Shown here: one piece after another, positions 16,443 to 25,600 of the stretch
Layout: every line of letters starts with the position of its first letter
Position numbering within the stretch: the first letter of the stretch is position 1
Assembly: GCA_014376585.1 (NCBI GenBank)
Contig: JACMRG010000224.1
Location: 1-32,981, forward strand
Origin: Opitutaceae bacterium
Lineage (GTDB): Bacteria > Verrucomicrobiota > Verrucomicrobiia > Opitutales > Opitutaceae
DNA: 32,981 bases
Direction of reading: 5' to 3'
The notes under the pieces: generated by a model
The model's database searches: none
Seen by the model: only the letters and a program-made list of their open reading frames with translations
Told to the model about the DNA's origin: nothing
Made by a program: the position numbers and the translations under genes

Positions 16443-17225
16443 ATGAATTTTGATATTCTACCCACACGCAGCGGCGGCGTTGCTGAAAACATGGCGACGG
16501 ATTTTCTGCTGTTGCAGCGCTATCCTGCGGCCGGCGTCGCGCGTTTTCGCCACTACGGCTGGCGCGGGCCGGCGTGGACATTTGGCTACAGTCAAAAAAT
16601 CGCGTTTGTGCGGACGCAGCTGCCGGCCGGCGCGAATCCCAATGAAATTTGCCGTCGGCCGACCGGTGGCGGCGTGGTGGATCATCGCGATGACTGGACG
16701 TATGCGCTTGTGATCCCGCGCGGCTACGCGCTCGAGGAATTGCGCGCGAGCGAGAGTTATCGTCGCGTGCACGAATGCCTCGCGACCGCGCTGCGAGCGC
16801 AAGGCGTGCCCGCCGTGGTGAAGGCGAGCTGCGAGCCACCGGTGGAGCGCGTCGACCGCAACGCGCTTCCGGACGAGCCAGCGCCTTTGGATCAAGACGC
16901 TCCACCCACCTGCGGGCCGGCGGGCGTGTGTTTCCGGCGCGCGGAGCTTTACGACGTGGTCCACGGCGACACGGGCGAAAAAATCGCGGGCGCGGCCCAG
17001 AAGCGCAACAAGCACGGCCTGCTTTTCCAAGGCTCGCTCTGCCGGCCGGCGGTCGGCGCGGCGCCGGCGGTGGACTGGGAGGCTTTCGGCGGCGCGTTTA
17101 TCGCCGCGCTGGCGGCCGAGTTGGCGACGGAACCCAAAGCGACGCCGTGGCCGGAATTCAACGAGGACGAAGTGAGCGGGCTCGTGGACCAGTATGCGTC
17201 CGCGGAGTGGGTGGAGTATCGGTGA
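16443..17225 (+). CDS. Lipoate-protein ligase A family protein (BPL/LplA/LipB fold)
   Basis: A 260-residue cytoplasmic protein of the biotin/lipoyl ligase fold. RRPTGGGVVDH (71-81) matches the lipoate-binding RRxxGGG loop, and GEKIAGAAQKRN (178-189) contains the catalytic Lys180 of the KIxG motif, followed by GLLFQGSL (192-199). The family attaches lipoyl or octanoyl groups to the lipoyl domains of pyruvate, 2-oxoglutarate and glycine-cleavage complexes. An insert at about 130-160, rich in Pro and Asp, separates the two motifs and is longer than usual for LplA. No C-terminal LplA accessory domain is present, so this could be an octanoyltransferase or amidotransferase variant. It is divergent from the TonB-C-like gene. 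Confidence 0.85.
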   Translation: MNFDILPTRSGGVAENMATDFLLLQRYPAAGVARFRHYGWRGPAWTFGYSQKIAFVRTQLPAGANPNEICRRPTGGGVVDHRDDWTYALVIPRGYALEELRASESYRRVHECLATALRAQGVPAVVKASCEPPVERVDRNALPDEPAPLDQDAPPTCGPAGVCFRRAELYDVVHGDTGEKIAGAAQKRNKHGLLFQGSLCRPAVGAAPAVDWEAFGGAFIAALAAELATEPKATPWPEFNEDEVSGLVDQYASAEWVEYR

Positions 17226-17343
17226 GGCGGGCTAGATTTTAATTATCAGAGCAAAATAGCCGGGGCGGCAAACGCCGAGCGGGCAGGGCTAAACGGCGGA
17301 TGAAACCAACGTCACTTAATTTTTAGCCTTTGGATGAATCGAG

Positions 17344-17420
17344 GTAGAACCGGGACCTCTGGGCCCGGCAGCGAGGAAGCCGTCAAGCAAACCCGCCGCG
17401 CCCTCCGGGCCCGACGCTAC
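17344..17420. repeat. GTAG-headed inverted repeat pair (second REPIN-like element)
   Basis: GTAG at 17344-17347 is followed by the imperfect palindrome CCGGG...CCCGG (17350-17368). In the other direction, the complement of CTAC at 17417-17420 gives GTAGCGTCGGGCCCGGAGGG. The two units face each other about 77 bases apart end to end. Their cores differ from the element at 5598, so if both are REPs they belong to different sequence families. The rest of the 299-base gap 17226-17524 holds no gene that I can support, only a short hairpin at its right end. Confidence 0.5.
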
Positions 17421-17496
17421 CCGGGAACGTCCTGATTTCATTAAAGATCGGTGTGAGCTGGCGCGCCGGAGAACGGGGGAGCCGCCAACCCACCGA

Positions 17497-17522
17497 CAAT
17501 CCGGCAAACGTGCGCCGGATTG
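17497..17522 (-). terminator. Hairpin just downstream of the membrane protein gene
   Basis: CAATCCGGC (17497-17505) pairs perfectly with GCCGGATTG (17514-17522) around an 8-base loop, three bases past the TAA of the gene on its right. No T run follows on the minus strand, so it may be a weak or Rho-assisted terminator or an RNA-stabilising stem. Confidence 0.4.
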
Positions 17523-17524
17523 AA

Positions 17525-18403
17525 TTACTCGTAGCGTTGCGCGCGACCGAGGTAGTTGAGCATCCAGATTTCCTTCCACACACGGTAGCGGCCCTCGTGG
17601 GTGATCTTGCCGAAATCTTCGCGCTCAGGGTGTGGGTGCAAAAAGCCAAGTTCAGTGTTGAGCCGGTCGAGTTCGCCCTGCGACGCGTTGAGATCGGCGA
17701 GCGGCTCGCTCGGGAATGAAACCGACGTGGCTTTGGCGGCGGCGAGGCGGGCGCGGTGGCGGACGAGCAAGCGCGGCAGCGAACGATTCCACGGGCGGCG
17801 TTCGACAAACCAGTTCTCGGGATAAAAACCGGCGAAGGGCACGATGAGGTTGTCGGTCACGTAGCGGGCGCCCCCGGCCGTGAGTGAGGTGAGCGTGTAG
17901 CAAAGACCGATGGTGCCGTTGCCCTGCGGGAGAAACGTGATCTGCACGCGTAACGTGGCGGCGGCGTCTTGGTAAACCGAAACCCGGAGATAGAGGCCGC
18001 CCCCGACCTCGGCCTTGAGTGCTTGCGTCTGGCGAAAGCCTTGGGCGCGGAGCCATTCGCGGACTTTGAGGAGGCGGGGCTGCACCGGCCATTCTTCGCC
18101 GGAGGAATTGATAGCGTAGCGGGGGAATAGTGGCAACGGGCTCACGCTCAACGCGGAAATCGCCAGCCAGTTGTAGAGCGTTTCGCCAAGGAACCACAGC
18201 AGGAAGAAGGTCGCCACGAGCACCCAGTAAGGCCGGTCCACCAACTCAAGATTGCGGCAGAATTCCGCCGCGCCGAAGGCAAACACCAGCCAGCGTAGCC
18301 AACGATCGGCAATCGCCAGCGCCGGCGAGGCGTAGCGCTGGTTGAGTTGCACCAAGACCAGCGACAGGAGAATCGCCGCGAGGATGAAATATTGGATTTC
18401 CAT
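17525..18403 (-). CDS. Conserved-looking membrane protein of unknown function
   Basis: A 292-residue protein I do not recognise. Hydrophobic helices are visible at about 4-20 (YFILAAILLSLVLVQL), 36-48 (LRWLVFAFGAAEF) and 59-85 (WVLVATFFLLWFLGETLYNWLAI). The remaining about 200 residues are a soluble domain with QNGTIGLCYTLTS-like strands, WFVERRPWNRSLPRLLVRHRAR (basic) and a C-terminal HPEREDFGKITHEGRYRVWKEIW. It shows no signal for an enzyme family. It lies 85 bases downstream of dnaN on the same strand, with a hairpin between them, so co-expression with the replication clamp is possible but not shown. Confidence 0.72.
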   Translation of the reverse strand: MEIQYFILAAILLSLVLVQLNQRYASPALAIADRWLRWLVFAFGAAEFCRNLELVDRPYWVLVATFFLLWFLGETLYNWLAISALSVSPLPLFPRYAINSSGEEWPVQPRLLKVREWLRAQGFRQTQALKAEVGGGLYLRVSVYQDAAATLRVQITFLPQGNGTIGLCYTLTSLTAGGARYVTDNLIVPFAGFYPENWFVERRPWNRSLPRLLVRHRARLAAAKATSVSFPSEPLADLNASQGELDRLNTELGFLHPHPEREDFGKITHEGRYRVWKEIWMLNYLGRAQRYE

Positions 18404-18445
18404 CAGGAGAACCGGCTAACCGACATCGTGGCCGATAGCATTATT

Positions 18446-18459
18446 GTGGCTGAAGCCAC
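18446..18459 (-). terminator. Short perfect hairpin after dnaN
   Basis: GTGGCT (18446-18451) pairs with AGCCAC (18454-18459) across two bases, about 30 bases beyond the dnaN stop on the minus strand. There is no strong T tail. It could be a weak terminator or a small palindromic repeat unit. Confidence 0.3.
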
Positions 18460-18487
18460 GACAGACGCAACCGGCCAACCTTGCTTT

Positions 18488-19612
18488 TTAGCTGAGACGA
18501 ACGGGCATGATCACGCAGATGAAGCTCTCGAGCGTTTTGAAAACACCGGGGCTAACCTCGTCTTTCACTTCAAAGAAAACCTCATCCTTGGCCAGCGCCT
18601 TGAGCGGATCCATCAGGAACGCCGGATTGAACGCGACTTGGAGATCGGGGCCGCTGTAGCCGATGGCCATCGACTCGTGGGCCTCGCCGAAGTCGGAACT
18701 GGCGGCGAAGATTTCAAGGAGGTTGCTGCTGAGCTTGATTTTGACCGAATTGGCCTTCTCCGAGCACACGAGCTGGGCGCGATGCACGCATTGGAGGAGC
18801 AACTCGCGCTCGAGCTTGATGCGCTGGTGCGTCTCTTTTGGGACGACCTGCTGGTAATTCGGATAGTTGCCCTCAACAACCTTCGAATAGAGATAAACGT
18901 GGTCGATCAGGCCGCTGGTGTCCTTGTCGGTCGCGATTTGGAAGGCGGCGCGACGGTCGGTGAAGTTGATTTTAACCTTCGTGCCTTTGTCCAGGAGGCG
19001 GTTGAGCTCGGAAACGGTTTTGGCGGGCAAAATGATCGCGCCAGCGCTGGCGGCGGGGACTTCCATTTCCTTGGCGATGAGTGCGAGGCGGCGGCCATCG
19101 GTGGCGACGAGGGTGAGCTTTTCGTCGCGGAAGTTGAAATAGACGCCGTTGAGAATGTAGCGGGTCTCGTCGGTGGACTGCGCGTAGGAAACGCTGCGCA
19201 GCATGCTGATGAGTTCGCTCTGCTCGAGCGTGTAGGCTTTCTCGTCGCCGAACTCGGGCAGGGGCGGGAACTCCTCGCGGCCGATACCCATGATTTTAAA
19301 GGTCGAGCCGCCGGAGGTCAGTTTGACTTGGTGGTTGGGTGAACCGTCAAACGTCACGTCAACGCTGGGCAATTCCCTGACGATGGTGGCCAAACGTTTG
19401 ACCGGGAGGGTCACGGAGCCCGTTTCCTTCACATCGGCCTTAATTTTGCAGCGAATACCAAGGTCGAGATTGGTCGTGGACAGCGAAATCTGATCCTTTT
19501 CCGCCTCGATGAGCACGTTGCTCAGGATCGGCATCGTGGCTTTTGACCCGACGACGTTCAGCACTTGGGCAAGGCCGTTGGCGAAATGGTCGCGGTTGAT
19601 TTTGAATTTCAT
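18488..19612 (-). CDS. dnaN: DNA polymerase III beta sliding clamp
   Basis: A 374-residue processivity clamp. It forms a ring on DNA that tethers the replicative polymerase and binds partner proteins through a hydrophobic groove. Three repeated clamp domains fill the length (about 1-125, 126-250, 251-374). Recognisable segments are [17 protein letters not shown] at the start, [40 protein letters not shown] and the canonical C-terminus ending VIMPVRLS. dnaA and recF do not flank it here. A consensus-like promoter lies about 75 bases upstream. ATG 19612 gives the normal family length; no Shine-Dalgarno sequence is present. Confidence 0.97.
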   Translation of the reverse strand: MKFKINRDHFANGLAQVLNVVGSKATMPILSNVLIEAEKDQISLSTTNLDLGIRCKIKADVKETGSVTLPVKRLATIVRELPSVDVTFDGSPNHQVKLTSGGSTFKIMGIGREEFPPLPEFGDEKAYTLEQSELISMLRSVSYAQSTDETRYILNGVYFNFRDEKLTLVATDGRRLALIAKEMEVPAASAGAIILPAKTVSELNRLLDKGTKVKINFTDRRAAFQIATDKDTSGLIDHVYLYSKVVEGNYPNYQQVVPKETHQRIKLERELLLQCVHRAQLVCSEKANSVKIKLSSNLLEIFAASSDFGEAHESMAIGYSGPDLQVAFNPAFLMDPLKALAKDEVFFEVKDEVSPGVFKTLESFICVIMPVRLS

Positions 19613-19687
19613 GGAAAGAGAGACGTGGCGGGGACGTGGGGCGGAAGGAAGCTAACAAACGTCAAAAGAATACAGGTTCAATAAGGA

Positions 19688-19716
19688 ATTATATCAGTAT
19701 CACTATGGGGTGCGAA
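19688..19716 (-). promoter_or_regulatory. Sigma-70-type promoter for dnaN
   Basis: On the minus strand a perfect -10 box TATAAT lies at 19693-19688, and TTCGCA, matching TTGACA at four of six positions, at 19716-19711. The spacer is 17 bases. It points at dnaN, leaving a leader of roughly 70 bases. The surrounding 19640-19760 stretch is AT-richer than the flanking genes, as expected for a promoter. Confidence 0.6.
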
Positions 19717-19847
19717 CAACCGTAGTAACCGGTGGTTTCTCCTCTAAAAATGGGCGCAAAAAAGTTGTGAGAAACTTTTGGCGCGGGACTGGCAAGTGGC
19801 CGGTTATTCGCAGGGTTAAAGTTGTTGGGCATTGGTGCGCAGGTTGC

Positions 19848-20747
19848 TCACACCATTTTGGTCGCGGGGTTCGGGTCGGCGGGGTTGAGCCGATTCAGGC
19901 GTGCGCGGCGGACGTGGCGGATGAGCCCAAAAAAGATGTAGCAGAGACACACGACCAGCAGCGCGACCTCTTTGAACTGATAGACCAAGAATGCCACCAG
20001 GAGGAATAGAATGAAGGGCACGAGCTTGGTAGTCGTCTGAAGATCGACCTTCTTGCCGCTCGGGTAACGGACCGTGCTCATCATCAGCACGGCGATGAGG
20101 AGCATTAAGAATGGCAGCACGAGGGCCCAGCGATTCAGGGTCTTGTCGGATTCCACCAGCTTCAGGAGAAACAGCACCAGCGCGGCCACCGTGCCGGCGG
20201 CGGCGGGCACAGGCAAACCCACGAAGTCCTTGTTGGAGTCCTTCTTGCCGCGGTGGAGCAGGGGATTCGTGATGACGTTGAACCGCGCCAGCCGCATCGC
20301 CGCGCACAGCAGGTAAACGAAACCGACGAACCAACCGATGTTGCGGAACCAGGTGATGCCCTGCGTGGGAGAAAGAATAAAGAAGAACATCATCAGGGCC
20401 GGGGCCATCCCGAAGGACACCACATCCGCCAGCGAATCGAACTCGGCCCCGAACAACGACTCGCGCCCCCCCATGCGCGCCAAACGGCCGTCGAGCGTGT
20501 CGAAAGCCGCGGCGCCAAAGATAAACCAAACGGCCATACGGTAGTGCCCGGCGGGCGAGGCATCGAGATATTCGCCCGTGACCGAAGTTTCCGCGAGGCG
20601 CGCCTGGATGCAGTTAACGACCGCCATGAACCCGCAGAACAGGTTGCCCGCCGTCATGGCGTTGGGCCAAAAGAAGATTCGGCTGGCCTGCGAGACGTTG
20701 TAGGGATCTTCGGGGTCGGACGAGGTGGGGCGACGCGTTGGGATCAT
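19848..20747 (-). CDS. pssA: CDP-diacylglycerol--serine O-phosphatidyltransferase
   Basis: A 299-residue integral membrane enzyme that makes phosphatidylserine from CDP-diacylglycerol and serine, the precursor of phosphatidylethanolamine. The CDP-alcohol phosphatidyltransferase motif is complete: Asp86-Gly-x2-Ala-Arg91, then Gly100, Asp104 and Asp108. Seven or eight membrane helices follow the typical order, starting at NAMTAGNLFCGFMAVVN (29-45). A hydrophilic N-terminal arm and a basic C-terminus (RHVRRARLNRLN) are normal. Its ATG overlaps the TGA of the upstream RelE-fold gene (ATGA), so translation of the two is probably coupled. A psd gene is not in the window. Confidence 0.95.
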   Translation of the reverse strand: MIPTRRPTSSDPEDPYNVSQASRIFFWPNAMTAGNLFCGFMAVVNCIQARLAETSVTGEYLDASPAGHYRMAVWFIFGAAAFDTLDGRLARMGGRESLFGAEFDSLADVVSFGMAPALMMFFFILSPTQGITWFRNIGWFVGFVYLLCAAMRLARFNVITNPLLHRGKKDSNKDFVGLPVPAAAGTVAALVLFLLKLVESDKTLNRWALVLPFLMLLIAVLMMSTVRYPSGKKVDLQTTTKLVPFILFLLVAFLVYQFKEVALLVVCLCYIFFGLIRHVRRARLNRLNPADPNPATKMV

Positions 20748-21097
20748 TTTTTCGCGAGGCTTTCCAGGTATTTCCAGAACTTCGAATCCTGCTCCACGAG
20801 CTGTTGTTCGGAGACGGGCAGCTTGTTGCGCAGGAGAAAATCCTCCAGCGAGTTTTTATGGAGGATGTAGTTCACATGCAGGGTTTCGCCGTGCACATCG
20901 AAGTAGAAGCGAAAGTCGCCCGCGCGCAGGCGGTAGAACTCCTTGCCGGCCCTCGTAAACCGCCCCAAAGGCTCGCGCGGATGGCTGAGGTCGGCGGGTT
21001 TCAGCGCGCTGATCGGCTCGACGAGATCGAGCTGCAGCAGCTTGTCGAGCCGGTTGAGCTCGTGCATCGCCTGCCCGGAAAAAGTGACCTGATACAT
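20744..21097 (-). CDS. RelE-like toxin-fold protein, no antitoxin, coupled to pssA
   Basis: A 117-residue protein resembling the RelE/ParE 'cytotoxic translational repressor' family: MYQVTFSGQAMHELNRLD at the start, then REPLGRFTRAGKEFYRLRAG (41-60), DFRFYFDV (61-68) and LHVNYILHKNS (73-83). The basic YRLRAGDFR block is where RelE toxins place active-site and binding residues. A C-terminal extension, SEQQLVEQDSKFWKYLESL, is longer than in classical RelE. ATG 21097 fits the family; the open frame upstream overlaps the divergent ilvA region. No antitoxin gene lies upstream (only 101 bases to ilvA) or downstream; instead the stop overlaps the pssA start by four bases. Neutral or regulatory function may have replaced toxicity. 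Confidence 0.8.
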   Translation of the reverse strand: MYQVTFSGQAMHELNRLDKLLQLDLVEPISALKPADLSHPREPLGRFTRAGKEFYRLRAGDFRFYFDVHGETLHVNYILHKNSLEDFLLRNKLPVSEQQLVEQDSKFWKYLESLAKK

Positions 21098-21198
21098 GGG
21101 ATGCCCACGGCAACCGGCCGGGCCCCGCGCGGCAACGCTATTTCCCCGGGGAGCATTTTGCATTTCCAAGGCGGTGCGCGGTCGCCAGCTTGCCGCCT

Positions 21199-22413
21199 AT
21201 GCCTGTTTCGCTGGCCGACATCCGTGCTGCGCGCCGCCGTATCGCCGGCGGGGTTTTTGTCACGCCGTGTCCCGAGTCGATTCCCCTCAGCGAGATCACC
21301 GGTGCCCGCATCGTCTGTAAATTGGATAACTTCCAACGCACCGGCTCCTTTAAGGAACGCGGCGCGCGGAATGCGCTGCTGCTTCTTCCGCCAGCGCAAA
21401 AAAAGCGCGGCGTCATCGCTGCCAGCGCCGGCAACCATGCGCTGGGTCTCGCCTACCACGGCAAGCTGCTCGGTATTCCCGTCACCGTGGTGATGCCCGA
21501 CACCGCGCCGCTGATTAAAATCACCACCTGCGAAAAACTGGGCGCGCGCGTGATTATGGGCGGCCCTGATTTCGCCTCGGCCCGCGCCGCCGCCGGCCGC
21601 GCGGCCGCCGGCGAAGGCCTGGCCTATATCCACGGTTTCGACGATCCCGCCATCATCGCGGGCCAGGGCACGCTGGGCCTTGAATTGCTCGAACAGGTCC
21701 GCGATCTCGACGCCATCGTGTGCCCGATCGGCGGGGGCGGCCTCGTCGCGGGCGTCGCGCTGGCCGTGAAATCACTGCGACCGAAGATCAAGATCATCGG
21801 CGTCGAGGCGGCGGCCACGGGCAACTTCTCCGCGGCGTTGCGCGCCGGGAAACCGGTGAACGTTGCCCGCCGCGCCACGCTCGCCGACGGTCTCGCGACG
21901 CTCACGGTGGGCGCCAATGCCTTTGCGCTCGCCCGGCACCGCGTCGATAAAGTCGTGAAGGTGGATGAAGCCGCGATCTCGCTGGCGATCCTGCGCATGG
22001 TGGAGCTGGAAAAAACCGTGGTCGAGGGCGCCGCGGCCACGCCCCTTGCGGCGTTGATGTCGGGCCAGTTGCCTGAACTGGCGGGCAAACGCGTGGCGCT
22101 CGTCGTCTGTGGCGGCAACATCGACCCTGCGATTCTCAGTCGCGTGATCGAAAAAGGGCTCGTGCACGATGGCCGGCTTACGCGCTTCACGGCACTGATC
22201 AGCGACCGTCCGGGCGGGCTCGCGGTGTTGTGCCGCGTGATCGCCGACGCGGGCGCGAGCATCAAGGACATCGCGCACGACCGCGCCTTCAGCGGGCCCG
22301 ATGTGAGTGCAGTCCACGCCGTGTGCACCGTCGAGACGCGGGATCGCACGCACATCGCGGCGTTGCATCGCTCATTAAAAAAGCACGGGTTTCCCGTGGC
22401 GGCGGCCAAGTAG
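21199..22413 (+). CDS. ilvA: Threonine ammonia-lyase with C-terminal ACT domain
   Basis: A 404-residue fold-type II pyridoxal-phosphate enzyme that deaminates threonine (and often serine) to 2-oxobutyrate, the first step towards isoleucine. The PLP lysine is Lys52 in FQRTGSFKERGA. SAGNHALG (77-84) binds the substrate carboxylate, and the phosphate-binding loop GGGGLVAGV is at 178-186. Residues about 330-404 form one ACT domain (RFTALISDRPGGLAVLCRVIADAGASIKDI), the layout of the shorter allosteric 'IlvA1/TdcB-with-ACT' class rather than the two-ACT E. coli IlvA. ATG 21199 is preferred to the TTG nine bases upstream. It is divergent from the RelE-fold/pssA pair. Confidence 0.92.
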   Translation: MPVSLADIRAARRRIAGGVFVTPCPESIPLSEITGARIVCKLDNFQRTGSFKERGARNALLLLPPAQKKRGVIAASAGNHALGLAYHGKLLGIPVTVVMPDTAPLIKITTCEKLGARVIMGGPDFASARAAAGRAAAGEGLAYIHGFDDPAIIAGQGTLGLELLEQVRDLDAIVCPIGGGGLVAGVALAVKSLRPKIKIIGVEAAATGNFSAALRAGKPVNVARRATLADGLATLTVGANAFALARHRVDKVVKVDEAAISLAILRMVELEKTVVEGAAATPLAALMSGQLPELAGKRVALVVCGGNIDPAILSRVIEKGLVHDGRLTRFTALISDRPGGLAVLCRVIADAGASIKDIAHDRAFSGPDVSAVHAVCTVETRDRTHIAALHRSLKKHGFPVAAAK

Positions 22414-22599
22414 GGCGTGGGCACACGGAAGCAGCGAGACATCACAACGCCTGCTGGCCGTGCGCGTGAACGAGTGGCCCGAAAATAACTCACTCGCGCG
22501 CGCGGCTACATGTCACGCGATCTGGACGTCGCCGCATTGGGACGACTGGTGAACCGTCGCCTCGGAATGATCGGGTCCAAAGCTTTGCTGTGGCGATGT

Positions 22600-22618
22600 G
22601 CGGGCGCGTGCCCGCTAC
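22600..22618 (-). repeat. Single GTAG-headed palindrome (REP-like)
   Basis: On the minus strand the sequence is GTAGCGGGCACGCGCCCGC: GCGGGC (22600-22605 on plus) pairs with GCCCGC (22610-22615) around a 4-base loop, with GTAG at the 5' foot. It sits in the 281-base gap between ilvA and the large kinase gene; I see no gene in that gap. It may be a solitary REP unit. Confidence 0.4.
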
Positions 22619-22694
22619 AAATAAGGCCGTTTTCGCGACCTTCGCTTGAGCACCGCGCATAAGCTATGCAGCCTCGAACCATCTGTTTTCGTGC

Positions 22695-25600
22695 ATGACT
22701 CCCCTCGTCCCGTCCCCGCCACCCGCCATGTTCCCCGCGGGCGCGGCAACGTCGGTGCCGGGTTCGCCACCGTGGCCGGTTTGGGTCCGCGGTCTTATTA
22801 TGACGGCGGCGCACTGGGGCGGAGCGGAGGTATCCTGTCTCCTCACGGAAAAACCAAATCTTGAGGCGAGTTACTGGCTGCCGAGCGGACTGATTCTGGG
22901 GACGCTGCTGGTCACGGCACGGCGGGAGTGGTGGGTGATGGTGGTCGCGCTCTTCCTGGGCGATGAGCTTTTTAATCTCTGCGGGGCCCAGCTGCCTTTT
23001 ATGCCGTGGTTTGTCGCGACGGCGGGAAACGCGGCCGCGGGCTTGATGGGCGCGTGGCTGATCCAGCGCTTCATCGCCTTCCGAATTACGCTGGCCAGCG
23101 TGCGGGAGTTGGTGGGCTTGGTGATGCTGGGCGGCGGAGTGAGCCTCGTCGTGACCGCCACGATCGGGGCGGCGATGGCCCGTTGGCTGGGCAGCCCGGC
23201 CTCTTACCGCGAGGTCTGGGCGTCGTGGTATGGCGCGGACTTGTTGGGGGTGATCCTGATCGCGCCCCTCATTCTCGTCTGGCACCCGACGTGGGCGCGG
23301 CCCTTCCACTGGGGTTGGTCGCCCGGGCGCGCCGAGGGGCTGGCGATGGTGGCGGGCCTGTGTTTGTGCGTGTTTTTCGCAGTGGGCCAGGACCGCGTGC
23401 TGGGGGTGGGAATGCGCTACGTGGTGCTACCGTTTGTGGTCTGGGCGGCGCTCCGTTTCGGCCCGCGGGGAGTCACGGTGGTGAGTCTGGCCGTGGCTCT
23501 GCTGGTGGGCTGGTTTTTTCTCACCGGGCAGGGGGAGAACGTTTTCCGGCAGGCGACGGCCCACGACCGGAACGCGCAGCTGCAGGTGGCGCTGGCGTTC
23601 ATCGCTTTTTTCGGCCTCATCCCGGCCATCGTGATCGCGGCGCAGGCGCGGACGGAGGCGGAGCTGAGGCAGGAACGTAATTTCCACCAAGCCATCTTTG
23701 ACAGTGAGCCCGAGTGGGTGACGGTCATCTCGGCTGACGGCGGCCTCGTGCAGATAAACCGCGCGGGGCTCGTGGTGCTGGAGGTGGCGGACATCGCCGA
23801 GGCGCGTGCTTTTGGGGTGATGAACTTCGTCCTGCCCCTCGACCGGGAGAAGTTCCTCGGGCTCATGGAACGGGTGATGGCCGGCGGGCACGGGGAGCTG
23901 GCCTACCAGATCCGCGGGAAACAAGGCACGGTGCGCTGGTTGGAAATGAACGCGACGCCCCTGCGGGACGGAGACGACCGGGTGACGGCGCTGCTCGGCG
24001 TCACGCGCGATGTGACGGCACGGCGGCAGGCGGAAGAGGCCCTACGGCTGGCGCGGTTCACGGTGGACAACGCGACGCTGGCGATGTTCTGGGTCGGGCC
24101 CGATGCGGGGATTGTGGACGCCAACGCCGCCGCCAGCCGGCTGCTCGGCTACGAGCTGGCGGAGCTGCGGGGGCTGCGGGTGCCGGACATCGACGTCGAG
24201 TTTTCCGCCGAGCGGTGGCCCCGGCATTGGGCGGATCTGAAGAGCGCGGCCTCGCTCGAATTCCAAAGCCGCCAACGGAAAAAAGATGGCAGCCTCATCG
24301 ACGTGAGCATCAGCACGCATCACCTCCGGTTTGGCACGGGGGAGCTGAGTTGTGCGTTTGTGCAGGATATCACAGAGCAGAAGCGGGCGGAGGATGCCCG
24401 GCGCAAAAGCGAGGAACAGTTGAAATTGATCTTCAGCGCCGTGGCTGACGGCATCGTGGTGCACGACCGCGATCTTGCCATCATCCAGTGCAACGCCTCC
24501 GCCGAGCGGATGCTGGGCCTGTCGGCGGAGGAGGTGACCGGGCGCACCTCGGTCGACGGGCGCTGGCGGGCGGTGCGGGAAGACGGACGGCCATTCCCGG
24601 GCGAGGCGCACCCCGCGGCGGTGGCGCTCACTACGGGACGTGCCGTGCGGGATACCGTGATGGGCGTGCACAAGCCGGACGGCGTGCTGACGTGGATCTC
24701 CGTCAACGCCGAGCCGCTGCGCGACGCGCGGGGTGGAGTGACGATGGTCGTCAGCAGTTTTTCGGACATCACGGCGAGCCGGGCCCTGCAGGAGCAGGTG
24801 CGGCAGGCGCGGAAGATGGAAGTCGTCGGCCAGCTCGCGGGCGGGGTGGCCCATGATTTCAACAACATCCTCACGGCGATGATGCTGAACATCCAGTTTA
24901 TGGAGACCGACGGCCGTCTGCCTGAGGAGTTTCGGTCGCCGTTGGACGATTTGCAGGGGATGGCGCGGAGGGCGGCCAAACTGACCGAGCAGTTGCTGCT
25001 GTTTGCCCGGCGCCGCGTGATGCAGGTGCAGGCGCTCGAGTTCAATGCGAGCATCACCAGCGTGGTGAAGCTTCTCCGCCGTCTGCTCGGCGAGCATATC
25101 GCGGTGGAGGTGCGCCTCGCCCCCGAGACGCTGTGGATCAACGCCGACGGGGGCATGCTCGACCAAGTGGTGATGAACCTGTGCGTGAACGCCCGCGACG
25201 CGATGCCGGAGGGCGGCACGCTCGTGATCGAGACCGACCTAGCGCAATTGGGCGCTCCGTTGGCCCGCGCCGAAGCGCGGCCCGGCCGCTTCGCGCGTCT
25301 GCGGGTCAGCGACACGGGGAGCGGCATGACGCCCGAGGTGCTCGCGCATCTGTTCGAACCATTTTTTACGACCAAGGAAGTGGGCAAGGGCACCGGCCTC
25401 GGTCTCGCCACCGTGCACGGCATCATCCACCAGCACGAAGGCTGGCTGGAGGTGGAGAGTGCGCCGGGGCGGGGCAGCACATTTACGGTCTATCTCCCGC
25501 TCGCGCCGGCGGTGGAAAAAGCGCCGGTAGCGGAGCCGCGCGCCGAATTGCGCGGTGGCACAGAAACGATCCTGCTCGTGGAAGATGAGGAAGCGGTGCG

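Noticed and set aside
19613-19847. Possible replication origin next to dnaN
   Set aside because: No cluster of TTATNCACA boxes is visible (only a loose TTATTCGCA), and dnaA is not adjacent.
22414-22694. Remnant gene between ilvA and the kinase
   Set aside because: Short frames there match no family that I recognise and have no start or ribosome-binding site.
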